Below are positions 6,834-15,355 of a stretch of 64,000 bases of DNA, in pieces. Positions within the stretch are counted from its first letter, which is position 1. Each line of letters opens with the position of its first letter. The translations under genes were made by a program, and so were the position numbers. The DNA is taken from NCBI GenBank assembly GCA_964348665.1, contig CAYGDP010000012.1, forward strand, positions 1 to 64,000. The letters run 5' to 3'. The notes beneath the pieces are model-generated. The model saw nothing but the letters and a program-made list of their open reading frames with translations, was not told where the DNA came from and did no database searches. Source of the DNA: CAYGDP01 sp964348665 (lineage in GTDB: Bacteria; Verrucomicrobiota; Verrucomicrobiia; Palsa-1439; CAYGDP01).

Positions 6834-7689
6834 TCACAAGAAAAAACGAGGCAGTGACATTCAAGAAATGCCCATCTCGCGCAAGCGCGACACAGGCGGA
6901 CGCTGGCAACGCATCGGCAAGACCGTCCTCCTCCTCCTGCTCGTGGGTGGCGCGGGCTACGGCGCATGGTGGGGCATGAAACTGGCGGCGCGAAAGTTGT
7001 TCGCCGAAAATTCCCGATTCGCTGTCACCCGCATCGTTGTCGAGAACAAAGGCGACCTGCTTTCCGCCCCGCAAGTCATTCAGTCCAGCGGCGCGAAGGC
7101 GGGACAAAATCTGTTCGCGATCGAACTGGCGCAAATGCGGCGGGACATCGAATTGTTGCCGATCGTCGAGCGCGCGGAAGTGCGGCGGGATTTGCCCGAT
7201 ACACTCACGCTTCGGATCACCGAACGGACACCAGTGTTGCGGTTTGCCGTTTATTTCCAGGCCGACCGCGGCGGAACAAAGAAAGAGATTCTATACCTCG
7301 ACAAATATGGATATGTCGTCTCGGTTCCCCCGGCGGCGGTCTCTCGATTCACCAAGCTGCCGTGGCTGACGGGTTTGCGCGCCGGTGACATTCGCGCAGG
7401 CAAGAAAATCAGCTCGCCACAAGCAGCCGACGTTTTGAAACTCTTGGCGGCGTGGGAAACCGCTCCCGCGAGCGTGGCGTTCGGGCTGACCCAGATTGAT
7501 GTATCGCGCCCCAATCAAATCGCGCTGGTCAGCTCGTCCGGCACAGTCGCCGTGCTTGCGCCGGCAGATTTTCAGCCGCAGCTGGCGCGGATGGCTGTGA
7601 TCCTGGCGGATGCCCGCGAAAAAAGGAAAGTCGTGCGGCTGGCTGATTTGACCGTAAAACAAAATGTTCCAGTCACATTCCGAAATTGA
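6817..7689 (+). CDS. ftsQ: Cell division protein FtsQ/DivIB
   Basis: This is a 290-residue bitopic membrane protein. It has a basic cytoplasmic N-terminus (about 1-35), one transmembrane helix (about 36-53), then a periplasmic POTRA domain (about 68-140) with the FtsQ pattern of a GQNLFAIEL segment and RRDLPDTLTLRITERTP. FtsQ links the septal wall enzymes (FtsW and its partner transpeptidase) to FtsA/FtsZ. A good AAGGAAGG Shine-Dalgarno sequence sits just before the ATG at 6817, so this start is preferred over the longer in-frame ORF beginning at 6751. Its place between ddl and ftsA is the classical dcw order. Confidence 0.9.
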   Translation: MFWSGNHKKKRGSDIQEMPISRKRDTGGRWQRIGKTVLLLLLVGGAGYGAWWGMKLAARKLFAENSRFAVTRIVVENKGDLLSAPQVIQSSGAKAGQNLFAIELAQMRRDIELLPIVERAEVRRDLPDTLTLRITERTPVLRFAVYFQADRGGTKKEILYLDKYGYVVSVPPAAVSRFTKLPWLTGLRAGDIRAGKKISSPQAADVLKLLAAWETAPASVAFGLTQIDVSRPNQIALVSSSGTVAVLAPADFQPQLARMAVILADAREKRKVVRLADLTVKQNVPVTFRN

Positions 7690-7698
7690 AAGGAAACC

Positions 7699-8934
7699 AT
7701 GCTCACTCCTGAACACATCGTCGTCGGGTTGGATGTCGGCACCTCCAAAATCTGCGCGGCGGTCGGCGAACGCTTGAAGTCAGGCGAGGTCAGTATCATC
7801 GGCATCGGCGAAAGCGCTTCTCGCGGCATCCGCAAAGGAGAAGTCGTGGAGCGCGAAGCAGCCGAAGGGTGCATTCGTGAAGCGATCGCGCAAGCGGAAG
7901 AAGTGTGCGGCGTCGAAATCCGCAGCGTGGTCGTGTCGGTGTCCGGCAGTCATGTCCGCAGCTTCAATAACCGCGGCGAGATTCCCGTGACAGGGGAAAA
8001 CCATGAGATCACGGGCGCGGACATCGACGCGGTGATTCGGCACGCGAAAGCCATTAATTTCTCGGTCGCCAACGAACCGCTGCACGTTTTGCGCCAGCAT
8101 TTTTACGTGGATGGACACGACGGCGTGCTGGATCCGCTGGGATTGCATGGCGCGAAGCTGGCCGCCGACGTCCATGTCATTCATGGAATTCGCACGCGCT
8201 TGCAAAACACAATCGGCTCCGTCCGCGCCGTCGGGGTGGATGTTACCGATGCTGTCTTTGGTGGACTGGCCTCCGCGCTCGGCACGCTCACGCCTCACGA
8301 GAAAGAAATCGGTAGCATCGTCATTGATATCGGCGGTGGCACCACCGAATACGTTGTCTATGTGCGCGACTCGGTGGAACACAGCGGCGTGCTGGCCGTC
8401 GGGGGCGATCACCTGACCAACGATGTCGCCACCGGGTTGAAAATCCCGATGCGCGTCGCCGAAAAATTGAAACGAACGCAAGGATCGGTTCTGCCGGACG
8501 ATATCGCAAAGAAACAAATCGTGCCGATTCTCGATGAGGACAGTTTCGTGGGCCGTCGGGAAGTGCCCCGCCATACCCTCTGCCAAATCCTGCAACTGCG
8601 CGCCGAGGAATTGTTATCGCTCGTCAAACAGGATATTCAGCGGCACTGTTCGCTCGACTATATCGGCGCGGGAATATTTCTTGCCGGCGGCACCGCACAT
8701 CTCAACGGAATTCAACGGCAGGCGGCAGACGTGTTTGGCCTTCCCGTACACCTGGGTCGCGGAAAGGAGATCGGTGGCGTGGTGAGCGCGTTGCAAAACC
8801 CTGAATACGCCACCGCAATCGGGCTGGTCAAATTCGGGATTCACACGCGCCCCGCGCCCCGCGCCACGACGAGACTCACCGCGATCAGCCATCGTCTCTC
8901 ATCCTTTTTTGCGAGGGCGCGAAACGTTTTTTGA
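7699..8934 (+). CDS. ftsA: Cell division protein FtsA, actin-like membrane tether
   Basis: The 411-residue actin-fold ATPase tethers FtsZ to the membrane. Visible signatures are VVGLDVGTSKICAAV (phosphate 1), an intact 1C domain (about residues 85-165), DIGGGTTEYVVY (phosphate 2) and the adenosine-site FLAGGTAHLNGI. The C-terminus ends in a basic amphipathic stretch, HRLSSFFARARNVF, matching the membrane-targeting helix of FtsA. An AAGGAAACC Shine-Dalgarno sequence precedes the ATG. It sits 9 bases after ftsQ and 21 bases before ftsZ, so the three are surely one transcript. The intact FtsA matters because its partner FtsZ keeps the FtsA-binding tail while its own GTPase core is unusual. Confidence 0.94.
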   Translation: MLTPEHIVVGLDVGTSKICAAVGERLKSGEVSIIGIGESASRGIRKGEVVEREAAEGCIREAIAQAEEVCGVEIRSVVVSVSGSHVRSFNNRGEIPVTGENHEITGADIDAVIRHAKAINFSVANEPLHVLRQHFYVDGHDGVLDPLGLHGAKLAADVHVIHGIRTRLQNTIGSVRAVGVDVTDAVFGGLASALGTLTPHEKEIGSIVIDIGGGTTEYVVYVRDSVEHSGVLAVGGDHLTNDVATGLKIPMRVAEKLKRTQGSVLPDDIAKKQIVPILDEDSFVGRREVPRHTLCQILQLRAEELLSLVKQDIQRHCSLDYIGAGIFLAGGTAHLNGIQRQAADVFGLPVHLGRGKEIGGVVSALQNPEYATAIGLVKFGIHTRPAPRATTRLTAISHRLSSFFARARNVF

Positions 8935-8955
8935 CGGCGCTCCAGGAGAAACCAA

Positions 8956-10131
8956 ATGCCAAAACCAAAAAAATCGACAGGATTGAACACATGGTCGGTT
9001 GCCGACTCGGTTGAGTCAGCAGCCGACGGCACTCGCCCACTGCGGCTGCGCGTCGTCGGCGTGGGCGGAGCAGCCATTCACGCCCTCACCAACATCAAAC
9101 AGGGCGAGCGAATCGCGGTTGATACCGACGGCAAAGCATTGCGGAAACTCGAAGGCATCCAGCCTGTTCGGATTGGAGAAACTTTACTGCGGGGTTTGAG
9201 CGCCTGCGGCGACGCCGCACTAGGGCGGCAAGCCGCGGAAACCGACGCCGAAACATTGCGCGCCGCGATCGCTGGAGCGGAAGTCGTGGTCGTCATCGCC
9301 GGCTTGGGAGGCGGCACCGGAAGCGGCGCGGCGCCCTGGGTGGCGCAGCTTGCGCAACAAACCGGCGCGCTCACGCTCTCCATCGCGCTGATTCCCTTTG
9401 AGTTCGAGCCGAGCGGTCGACGTGATTTGGCGCGCATCGGGGTCGCCTCGCTTCGGGCGGTATGTGATGCGACGTTATCCATTTCGCACGATGCGCTCTT
9501 CACTGCCGCAGGCGACCATTCCAGTGCCGAGGACGCGTTTCGCCGTGCCGAATCGTTGGTTGGTGAAATCGTTACCGCGTTGGACGCGATGCTGACGGGG
9601 CGCGGCATGGGCGAGATTTCGCTCGATGAATTGCGAAAGGCATGGGGCAGCAATCACAGCGAGTTGTCGTTCGGCATCGCCCAGGGATCGCTGGACGCGC
9701 AACTCTCGTTCGCCACGCCGACTTGCAGCGTGGAAATCATCAGCGAAGCCGACCATCTCTTTGTCCATCTGCGCGGACCGGATTTGCGATTGAGCGAAAT
9801 TCAGGGTGTCACCGAACAGTTGCGAACGATGAATCCCGGGGCGCGCATTTCGCTCTGCGCCAGCGCTGGCAGCGACCAACCCACTCTGGTGATTTTCGCC
9901 GCGCGCTCCAAGCCAGCCGACGAAACGGCCGTCGCCAATCTTCCCGCGCCGACACTCGGCGCCGCCTTTACACCGTCCCCCAAGAAGAACAAGAAACCAC
10001 AGCAACAAACGCTACCGCTGGACACGCCGACACGCGGACGATTCGAGCAGAGCGAACCGACCATTTATGACGGTGAGGATTTGGATATCCCAACGTTTCT
10101 GCGCAAACACGTTCGATTAGTGGAGAAGTAG
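8956..10131 (+). CDS. ftsZ: Divergent FtsZ with altered catalytic loop
   Basis: This 391-residue tubulin-like division protein has the GTP-binding GGGTGSGAAP signature at 118-127 and the PFEFEPSGRR segment. It also has a near-canonical C-terminal tail, LDIPTFLRK, the peptide that binds FtsA. The GTPase core differs from textbook FtsZ. The first glycine loop reads GVGGAAIHAL instead of GVGGGGGNAV. The T7 loop reads EISLDELRK where INVDFADVK is expected, so the Asn aligns with Ser222, the first Asp is kept as Asp224, and the second catalytic Asp aligns with Arg227. The base-contacting AND region aligns with AES. These alignments were made by eye. A CAGGAGAAACC Shine-Dalgarno sequence supports the start. 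Confidence 0.9.
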   Translation: MPKPKKSTGLNTWSVADSVESAADGTRPLRLRVVGVGGAAIHALTNIKQGERIAVDTDGKALRKLEGIQPVRIGETLLRGLSACGDAALGRQAAETDAETLRAAIAGAEVVVVIAGLGGGTGSGAAPWVAQLAQQTGALTLSIALIPFEFEPSGRRDLARIGVASLRAVCDATLSISHDALFTAAGDHSSAEDAFRRAESLVGEIVTALDAMLTGRGMGEISLDELRKAWGSNHSELSFGIAQGSLDAQLSFATPTCSVEIISEADHLFVHLRGPDLRLSEIQGVTEQLRTMNPGARISLCASAGSDQPTLVIFAARSKPADETAVANLPAPTLGAAFTPSPKKNKKPQQQTLPLDTPTRGRFEQSEPTIYDGEDLDIPTFLRKHVRLVEK

Positions 10132-10187
10132 ACGCGGCACTTGCCCCCTTTGGCGTGATCTTGCCGGTGCTACTTTTCGACCAGTCA

Positions 10188-10601
10188 CTACCCCATCAAT
10201 CGCTCGATCTCTTCGGCGTGGTTAGTCTCGTCGGCGACTAGTTTTTCCAGTTCCATCCGCAGACCGATCTCGCCGCATTCGTCGGCTTCCTTGATGCGTT
10301 GGGTATAATTAGCGACGGCCTGCCGCTCGTACTCCAGCTCGCGCTTGAGTGCTTTTTTGGCATCGGTAATCGGTGTGGGAGTTTCGGGTTTAATGGTGGG
10401 CGTACCGCCGAGCGCGGAGATTTTGTCGGCGAGAATGATGGCGTGCTGCATCTCGGCGGTGACTTCCTGTTGAAACAGTTCGCGCGCCTCGTGGCCGGCG
10501 AGGCCCTTGAGGATGGCGGCTTCGAGCAGATACCGCAGGGAGGCGGCGATTTCGTGGTTTAAATCTTCATTGAGACCGGCGATCAGTTTTTGTTTGTTCA
10601 T
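10188..10601 (-). CDS. Ferritin-like diiron protein (bacterioferritin/Dps type)
   Basis: The 137-residue four-helix-bundle protein carries the spaced Glu/His residues of a dinuclear iron centre. These are a Glu in the first helix (LNHEIAASLRYLLEA), an EVTAEMQHA segment in the second, ELEYERQAV in the third and DETNHAEEI in the fourth. It resembles short bacterioferritin-like proteins that oxidise ferrous iron. It is transcribed convergently with ftsZ and divergently from the large coiled-coil gene. No haem ligand can be assigned with certainty, so it may be a DUF892/Bfr-like protein rather than a true bacterioferritin. The start has a GGCGGAGAG Shine-Dalgarno sequence. Confidence 0.8.
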   Translation of the reverse strand: MNKQKLIAGLNEDLNHEIAASLRYLLEAAILKGLAGHEARELFQQEVTAEMQHAIILADKISALGGTPTIKPETPTPITDAKKALKRELEYERQAVANYTQRIKEADECGEIGLRMELEKLVADETNHAEEIERLMG

Positions 10602-10667
10602 ATTCTCTCCGCCGGGAACCTATCACGATTCCCCCTACTCCGACAAGAAATTTCCCCGAAAAGCGGC

Positions 10668-10695
10668 TTGCGGGCAGGCGTATTTGTGGTATGTT
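10668..10695 (+). promoter_or_regulatory. Putative promoter of the coiled-coil gene
   Basis: TTGCGG (10668-10673) and TATGTT (10690-10695) are separated by 16 bases. Transcription would begin about 7 bases downstream, only a few bases before the ATG at 10706, implying an almost leaderless mRNA. The -35 match is partial. Confidence 0.35.
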
Positions 10696-10705
10696 GCCCG
10701 TCGCC

Positions 10706-13700
10706 ATGCACAGGAAGATTCTCCTCGGCATTTCCGTGACTTTTTTCCTCGCCGCGCCAGTATTGTTCGCGGCGGATGATGAATGGGAAGCCGACCAGTA
10801 CCTCAAAGCATACTTCGATTGCACGGCGGGCGACGACGCTCTCGAAGGGCTCGTCACCGCCACGAACGAAGCGCAAAAAACGGAATTGCGGAAAAAAGCC
10901 GTCGAACGCTACGAGAGCGCCCTGAAGATTATTCAGGCGATCCAGACCAAATCCCCCAAATGGCGACAAGAGGTCACCTCTACGCGCGTCAAATACTGCC
11001 AGGAAAAAATCGCTGCGCTGAAACCGCTGATTCCCGTCCAGGCAGCACCCAATCCGCAGCCACAACCGATGCCTCCACAGGCAGCACCGGTTCCCTCTCC
11101 ATCGCCGCAACCAGCGATTCCTCAACCGATACCCATTCTGCTTCCCGCGCCGTCCCCTGTCGCGCCAATCATTACCAACGATCCGCTACAGCAGATCTCC
11201 GAGTCCATTCGATTGCTCCAGAAGGAGATTGCCGAGGGCAAAAAACAAATCGAACAATTAAACGCCGCGCTCGAAAAATCAAAGAAAGAAGGCACAGTAC
11301 TTTCAAATCAATTGGTCGCGTCTGATCAAGCCCGGCAACGCGCCGACGCCGCCCGTGTCACCAGCGAGGAACGCGTCAAACAACTCGAAACCGCAGTCGT
11401 TGAATCAGCGCTTCTCAAACAAGAACTACAGAAAAGCAAGGCCGAGCGCTCCACCCTCGCCGCGAGCCTCGTGCAATCCGAAGAAAACCAGAGAAAAGTC
11501 TCGCTCGCCGCCGAAGCCGCCTCCAAAAAAGTTCAGCAACTCGAGGCAAATTTCCAAACAGCCTCCACACAATCCGCCGCCCTGCTTCTGAACCTCGAGA
11601 GGGCAAAAGCCGCCTCTGCCGAAACAGCAGCCAAGCTTGCCACCGAACAGAAAGCCAAGGATGAACTCCTGGCCCGACTGGCCACATCCGAAGCCGACCT
11701 GAAAAAAGCCTCGGAAACCGCCACGGCCAGCGCGGAAAAAATCAAACATTTGGAAAAGGATGTTGCCATCGGTCTCACCGCGCAAGAGGCACTAGCTCGG
11801 GCAAAAGAAGAAAAATCGAAAATTGAATCAAAACTCGCCGAAGAACAAAAAGCGAAGGACACCTTGGCGCAAAAACTTGCGAGTGCCGATCAAGCCCAGA
11901 AAAAGGCGTCCGAAGACGCCGCCATCGCAGCCGATCGAATCAAAAAACTCCAGGAAGACCTGGGGAAGTCCGCCCAAGTCGAGCAAGAACTAATCCAAGC
12001 GCGAAACGAAAAAACTACGATCGAATCAAAACTCGCCGAAGAGCAAACAGCAAAGGTCGATCTGGCCCAAAAACTTCAAGCGGCGGATCAATCTCTCAAG
12101 GCCGTGTCGGACGAATCAGCGGCAGCAGCTTCGAGGATCAAAAAACTCGAGGAAGACATGGCCAAGGGCGAGAAGGTCGAGCAAGAACTCGAAAAGGCCC
12201 GCGCGGAAAAGATCGAGACGGAAAAACGCCTGGCAACCGAGCAAAAAGCGAAGGATGATTTTGCCGCCAGACTCGGCGCCGCCGAGCAAGCCCAAAAAGC
12301 CGCTGCGGAACGGGCAGCCGCCATGACTGACCGTGTCGCCAGCCTAGAAATCGATGCCGCAAGAGCCGCCACGCTTCAGCGGGACTTGGAGAAAGCGCAA
12401 GCCGCAAAGGCGGAGATTGAAACCCGATTGGCCTCGGAGAAAAAAGCGAGGGAAGAATTTTCCGCCCGGCTAACCGCTGCCGAGCAGGCTCGTAAGAACG
12501 CCGCTGACGAAGCCGCGGCTCACGCGCAACGCATTCAGAAACTCGACGCCGAAATAGTCAAGACGGCGGCGCTCCAACTGGAACTGGACAAGTCCCGAGC
12601 CGAAATAGCCGAAGCAGAGACGAAATTTACCGCCGTGCAAAACGCGCAGGCCGAGTGGATTGCCAAGTTGCAGGCGAGCGAGCTGGAGCGGAAAAAAGCG
12701 GCGGACGCCGCGTCCGCCAGTGGAGCGCGGGTCGCGCAACTGGAAACAGACTTGAGCAAGCTCAACGCATTACAACAGGAATTGACGAAGGCGAAAACGG
12801 AACAAACCGAGACAGCCGCCAATCTTGTGGCAGAGCGGAAGTCGAGGGAAGAACTCCTGGCGAAACTGGATGCGACGGAAAAAGCCAGGAAAGATTCGCA
12901 GGAAGCGTCGAGCATCAACGCGAGACGGATTCAACAGCTAGAAAAGGAATTGGAAGACACCAAGCGTGTCCGCGACGACCTGGCAAAGACGCAACCGGAA
13001 ATCAAGAGAATGCAGGACGATCTGCTTGCGGCACAAAAGAGCAAGCGCGACGCGGAGGAACAAGCCCGCCAACAGCAGGATCGGCTGGCCGAACTGGCAG
13101 TTGTGAGCCGCGATTTACGGACGAAGCTCGATGTGCTGGAACTGGCAAACAAGACGGCGCAAGGCGATAGGCAGACGAATGGCACTGAAATTGCCAATTT
13201 GCGAAAACAACTCGACTCCACCAGCAAAACCCTCGTGGACGCCGAGAAACAGGTTGCCGCGTTACGCGCGTCCAATCAGGATCAAGACCGGACGATCACG
13301 GATTTGCGCAAACAATTGGATTCGTCAAATTCGGCGGTTGCTACCGTGAACACCCAGTTGGTCAAAGTCAACGATGAGCTGACAAAAGTAAGGATTGATC
13401 GGGACGACATCGCCGACAAGCTCGCGAAAGAACGCCAGGCAAAAGAACAGTTGTTGGGGCAACTCAAGGAGGCGCAGCAGTCGCGGGACGACACGCAAAA
13501 GCTAGTTTCCTCGGTGACCCAAAAGAATGCGCAACTTCAGAAGGAATTGGAGGAAACCAAGGCGCTCCAAGCTACCCTAACCAAATCCGGCACTGACGCT
13601 GAATCCGCGCGCAAAGCCCAAAAGAAAGCAGAAGAACTTGCCGCGGCAAGCTCCACGCGCATCGCCGAACAATCGGTCGTCATTGCCCAGCTACGCGAGC

Positions 13701-15307
13701 AGGTCAATCGAAGCGAGGCGCGGATTCAAGGCTTGGAAAAGCAGAACCAAGCGTCCTCGACCGAACTGGAGCCGCTGCGAAACGAGGTGGACACCGCGAA
13801 GAAATCGCTGGCGACGGCGGAAAAGCAAGTGGCGCTCCTGAAAATCACCAGCGAGGAAAGCCAGAAGATTGCCGAGACACTCCAAAAGCGAGTGGCCAAG
13901 CTCGAAACGAGCGAATCAAAGGCGCGCGAAGAAAAAGACCGATTCGAGCGTGACAATCAAATTCTCCAAGAAGCCATCAAGAGGGAGCGCAGAGATCGGG
14001 AGGAATCCGAGAAGGTGTTCACGAAACTCTCCGCCGACCTGAAAGGATTTCAAGCGCAGGCAAAATCGTTGGCCGCGGAGAATGACCAACTACGGCAAAG
14101 CATGGCGCGGACCCGCGACGAACAACTTTCCGCTTCCCGGAGTGAAGTCAAACAGCTTGAGATCAAAGCCCTGCAACAAGAGGAGCATGCGCGACGGATG
14201 GAGGAAAAACTGAAAGAGATGGAGTCCGCTTTGGCCGCAAAGGAATCTGCTCTCAAATCGCAGCAGGTTGCCTCTGACGAGGCCAAATCCCGGGTGGAAC
14301 AACTCCGCCGTCAATTGGCCGACGCGGAAAAGCTGCTGGCGACCACGACAGACGCAAATCGAGTCAAGGTGTTGGAGGAAGAAATAGACCTCTTGAAAGT
14401 AGCACTTGCGAAACGCGAACAGCCGACGGTGAGCCGCGCTGATGGGAGCGCACGACAGCGCGAAGTGATCGCGCAACTGCAAGCGCAATTGGTGAATCTA
14501 CAGGCGGAGTTGAGCGTGCGGCGCGGAAAAGAAGTGCCGTTGACAGAAGAAGAATTAGCGACGATTCGATTGCCCACCCAACAGCCGGTTCTCGCAAAGG
14601 CTGCCCCATCGAAAATCACGGTCATCGCGAGGCGACACTTCAAAACCCAGGATTCAAAAGGCATTCATCTGCACGCAGCATCCTCGTTGCCGGCTGCTTC
14701 TTTGCCACCCCAATTGGCTGAAATAGACAAGCATGCGCGCGAGCTTTTCCAAGCGGGTAACTTTGACGATGCAGCGACCGCCTATGAGGAACTTTTGATA
14801 AAAGCCCCCAAGAACGCCTTGGCAATGTCGAATCTCGCCATTATCCGTGTGCAACAGAACCGGCATGATGAAGCACTGGCGTTGTTGCAGCGGAGCGCCC
14901 AATTGTCGCCGGAGGACGCCGGTGCGCACGCGCTCCTCGGCATCATCTTTAACCGCCAAAAACGATACGATGAAGCGGTCGGTGAACTGGCGCGCGCCGT
15001 GGTGCTGGATCCGCGGAACGCGAACTCGCATTATCACCTAGGTGTCGCCTATACCCAGCGCGGGCAGCTATGGAGCGCGGAACAGGAATTCCGACGCGCG
15101 GTGGAATTGGAGAGCAGTTTTCCGGACGCGCACTATAACCTTGCCATTATCTACGCTAAACTGCAGCCGCCCCAACTCGGGCTTGCCCGGCTTCACTATC
15201 GCAAAGCCGTGGACATGGGAGTGCCAAAGAATCCGAAGTTGGAAGAGATTCTGGGCACTGACACCAAGCCGGAAAAATCCGCCGAGCATCAAACCTCGCA
15301 GAAGTAA
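10706..15307 (+). CDS. Giant exported coiled-coil protein with C-terminal TPRs
   Basis: This is a 1533-residue protein. It has a signal peptide (MHRKILLGISVTFFLAAPVLFA), a short globular N-terminal part, a Pro/Gln-rich linker (about 110-155) and then about 1100 residues of charged Ala/Glu/Lys/Leu coiled coil. Near the C-terminus (about 1335-1515) are tetratricopeptide repeats, typified by NPRNANSHYHLGVAY-like helices. Residues 311-772 are seven units of exactly 66 residues. The chain would be a long periplasmic rod with a protein-binding end, perhaps a wall or division scaffold given its place after the dcw cluster; that role is inference. ATG 10691 is an alternative start, but 10706 gives a standard signal peptide. 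No homologue is recognised over the full length. Confidence 0.85.
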   Translation: MHRKILLGISVTFFLAAPVLFAADDEWEADQYLKAYFDCTAGDDALEGLVTATNEAQKTELRKKAVERYESALKIIQAIQTKSPKWRQEVTSTRVKYCQEKIAALKPLIPVQAAPNPQPQPMPPQAAPVPSPSPQPAIPQPIPILLPAPSPVAPIITNDPLQQISESIRLLQKEIAEGKKQIEQLNAALEKSKKEGTVLSNQLVASDQARQRADAARVTSEERVKQLETAVVESALLKQELQKSKAERSTLAASLVQSEENQRKVSLAAEAASKKVQQLEANFQTASTQSAALLLNLERAKAASAETAAKLATEQKAKDELLARLATSEADLKKASETATASAEKIKHLEKDVAIGLTAQEALARAKEEKSKIESKLAEEQKAKDTLAQKLASADQAQKKASEDAAIAADRIKKLQEDLGKSAQVEQELIQARNEKTTIESKLAEEQTAKVDLAQKLQAADQSLKAVSDESAAAASRIKKLEEDMAKGEKVEQELEKARAEKIETEKRLATEQKAKDDFAARLGAAEQAQKAAAERAAAMTDRVASLEIDAARAATLQRDLEKAQAAKAEIETRLASEKKAREEFSARLTAAEQARKNAADEAAAHAQRIQKLDAEIVKTAALQLELDKSRAEIAEAETKFTAVQNAQAEWIAKLQASELERKKAADAASASGARVAQLETDLSKLNALQQELTKAKTEQTETAANLVAERKSREELLAKLDATEKARKDSQEASSINARRIQQLEKELEDTKRVRDDLAKTQPEIKRMQDDLLAAQKSKRDAEEQARQQQDRLAELAVVSRDLRTKLDVLELANKTAQGDRQTNGTEIANLRKQLDSTSKTLVDAEKQVAALRASNQDQDRTITDLRKQLDSSNSAVATVNTQLVKVNDELTKVRIDRDDIADKLAKERQAKEQLLGQLKEAQQSRDDTQKLVSSVTQKNAQLQKELEETKALQATLTKSGTDAESARKAQKKAEELAAASSTRIAEQSVVIAQLREQVNRSEARIQGLEKQNQASSTELEPLRNEVDTAKKSLATAEKQVALLKITSEESQKIAETLQKRVAKLETSESKAREEKDRFERDNQILQEAIKRERRDREESEKVFTKLSADLKGFQAQAKSLAAENDQLRQSMARTRDEQLSASRSEVKQLEIKALQQEEHARRMEEKLKEMESALAAKESALKSQQVASDEAKSRVEQLRRQLADAEKLLATTTDANRVKVLEEEIDLLKVALAKREQPTVSRADGSARQREVIAQLQAQLVNLQAELSVRRGKEVPLTEEELATIRLPTQQPVLAKAAPSKITVIARRHFKTQDSKGIHLHAASSLPAASLPPQLAEIDKHARELFQAGNFDDAATAYEELLIKAPKNALAMSNLAIIRVQQNRHDEALALLQRSAQLSPEDAGAHALLGIIFNRQKRYDEAVGELARAVVLDPRNANSHYHLGVAYTQRGQLWSAEQEFRRAVELESSFPDAHYNLAIIYAKLQPPQLGLARLHYRKAVDMGVPKNPKLEEILGTDTKPEKSAEHQTSQK
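11636..13021 (+). repeat. Seven tandem 198-bp (66-codon) repeats
   Basis: Units begin at 11636, 11834, 12032, 12230, 12428, 12626 and 12824. Each encodes 66 residues in register: an opening LAxEQKAK-like segment, an R-I/V-xxL-E/D segment near residue 35, and an E-Lxx-A segment near residue 52. No unit has lost or gained a residue. Similarity is clear at protein level but decayed at DNA level, indicating old duplications held in length by selection. A related but less regular unit precedes the first. Confidence 0.85.
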
Positions 15308-15355
15308 TCGAATGCGAGTTTGAAGCGGGCTTGATTTTGAATTCAGCCGATTCCC

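Noticed and set aside
10639..10650. TTGTCGGAGTA shared upstream of the ferritin-like gene and the Ser/Thr kinase gene
   Set aside because: The 11-base match is suggestive of a common promoter element, but -10 spacing differs and two copies in 64 kb can arise by chance.
10706..15307. SMC/MukB-like ATPase reading of the long coiled-coil protein
   Set aside because: It has a signal peptide and TPRs and lacks Walker A and B motifs, so it is not a cytoplasmic SMC protein.
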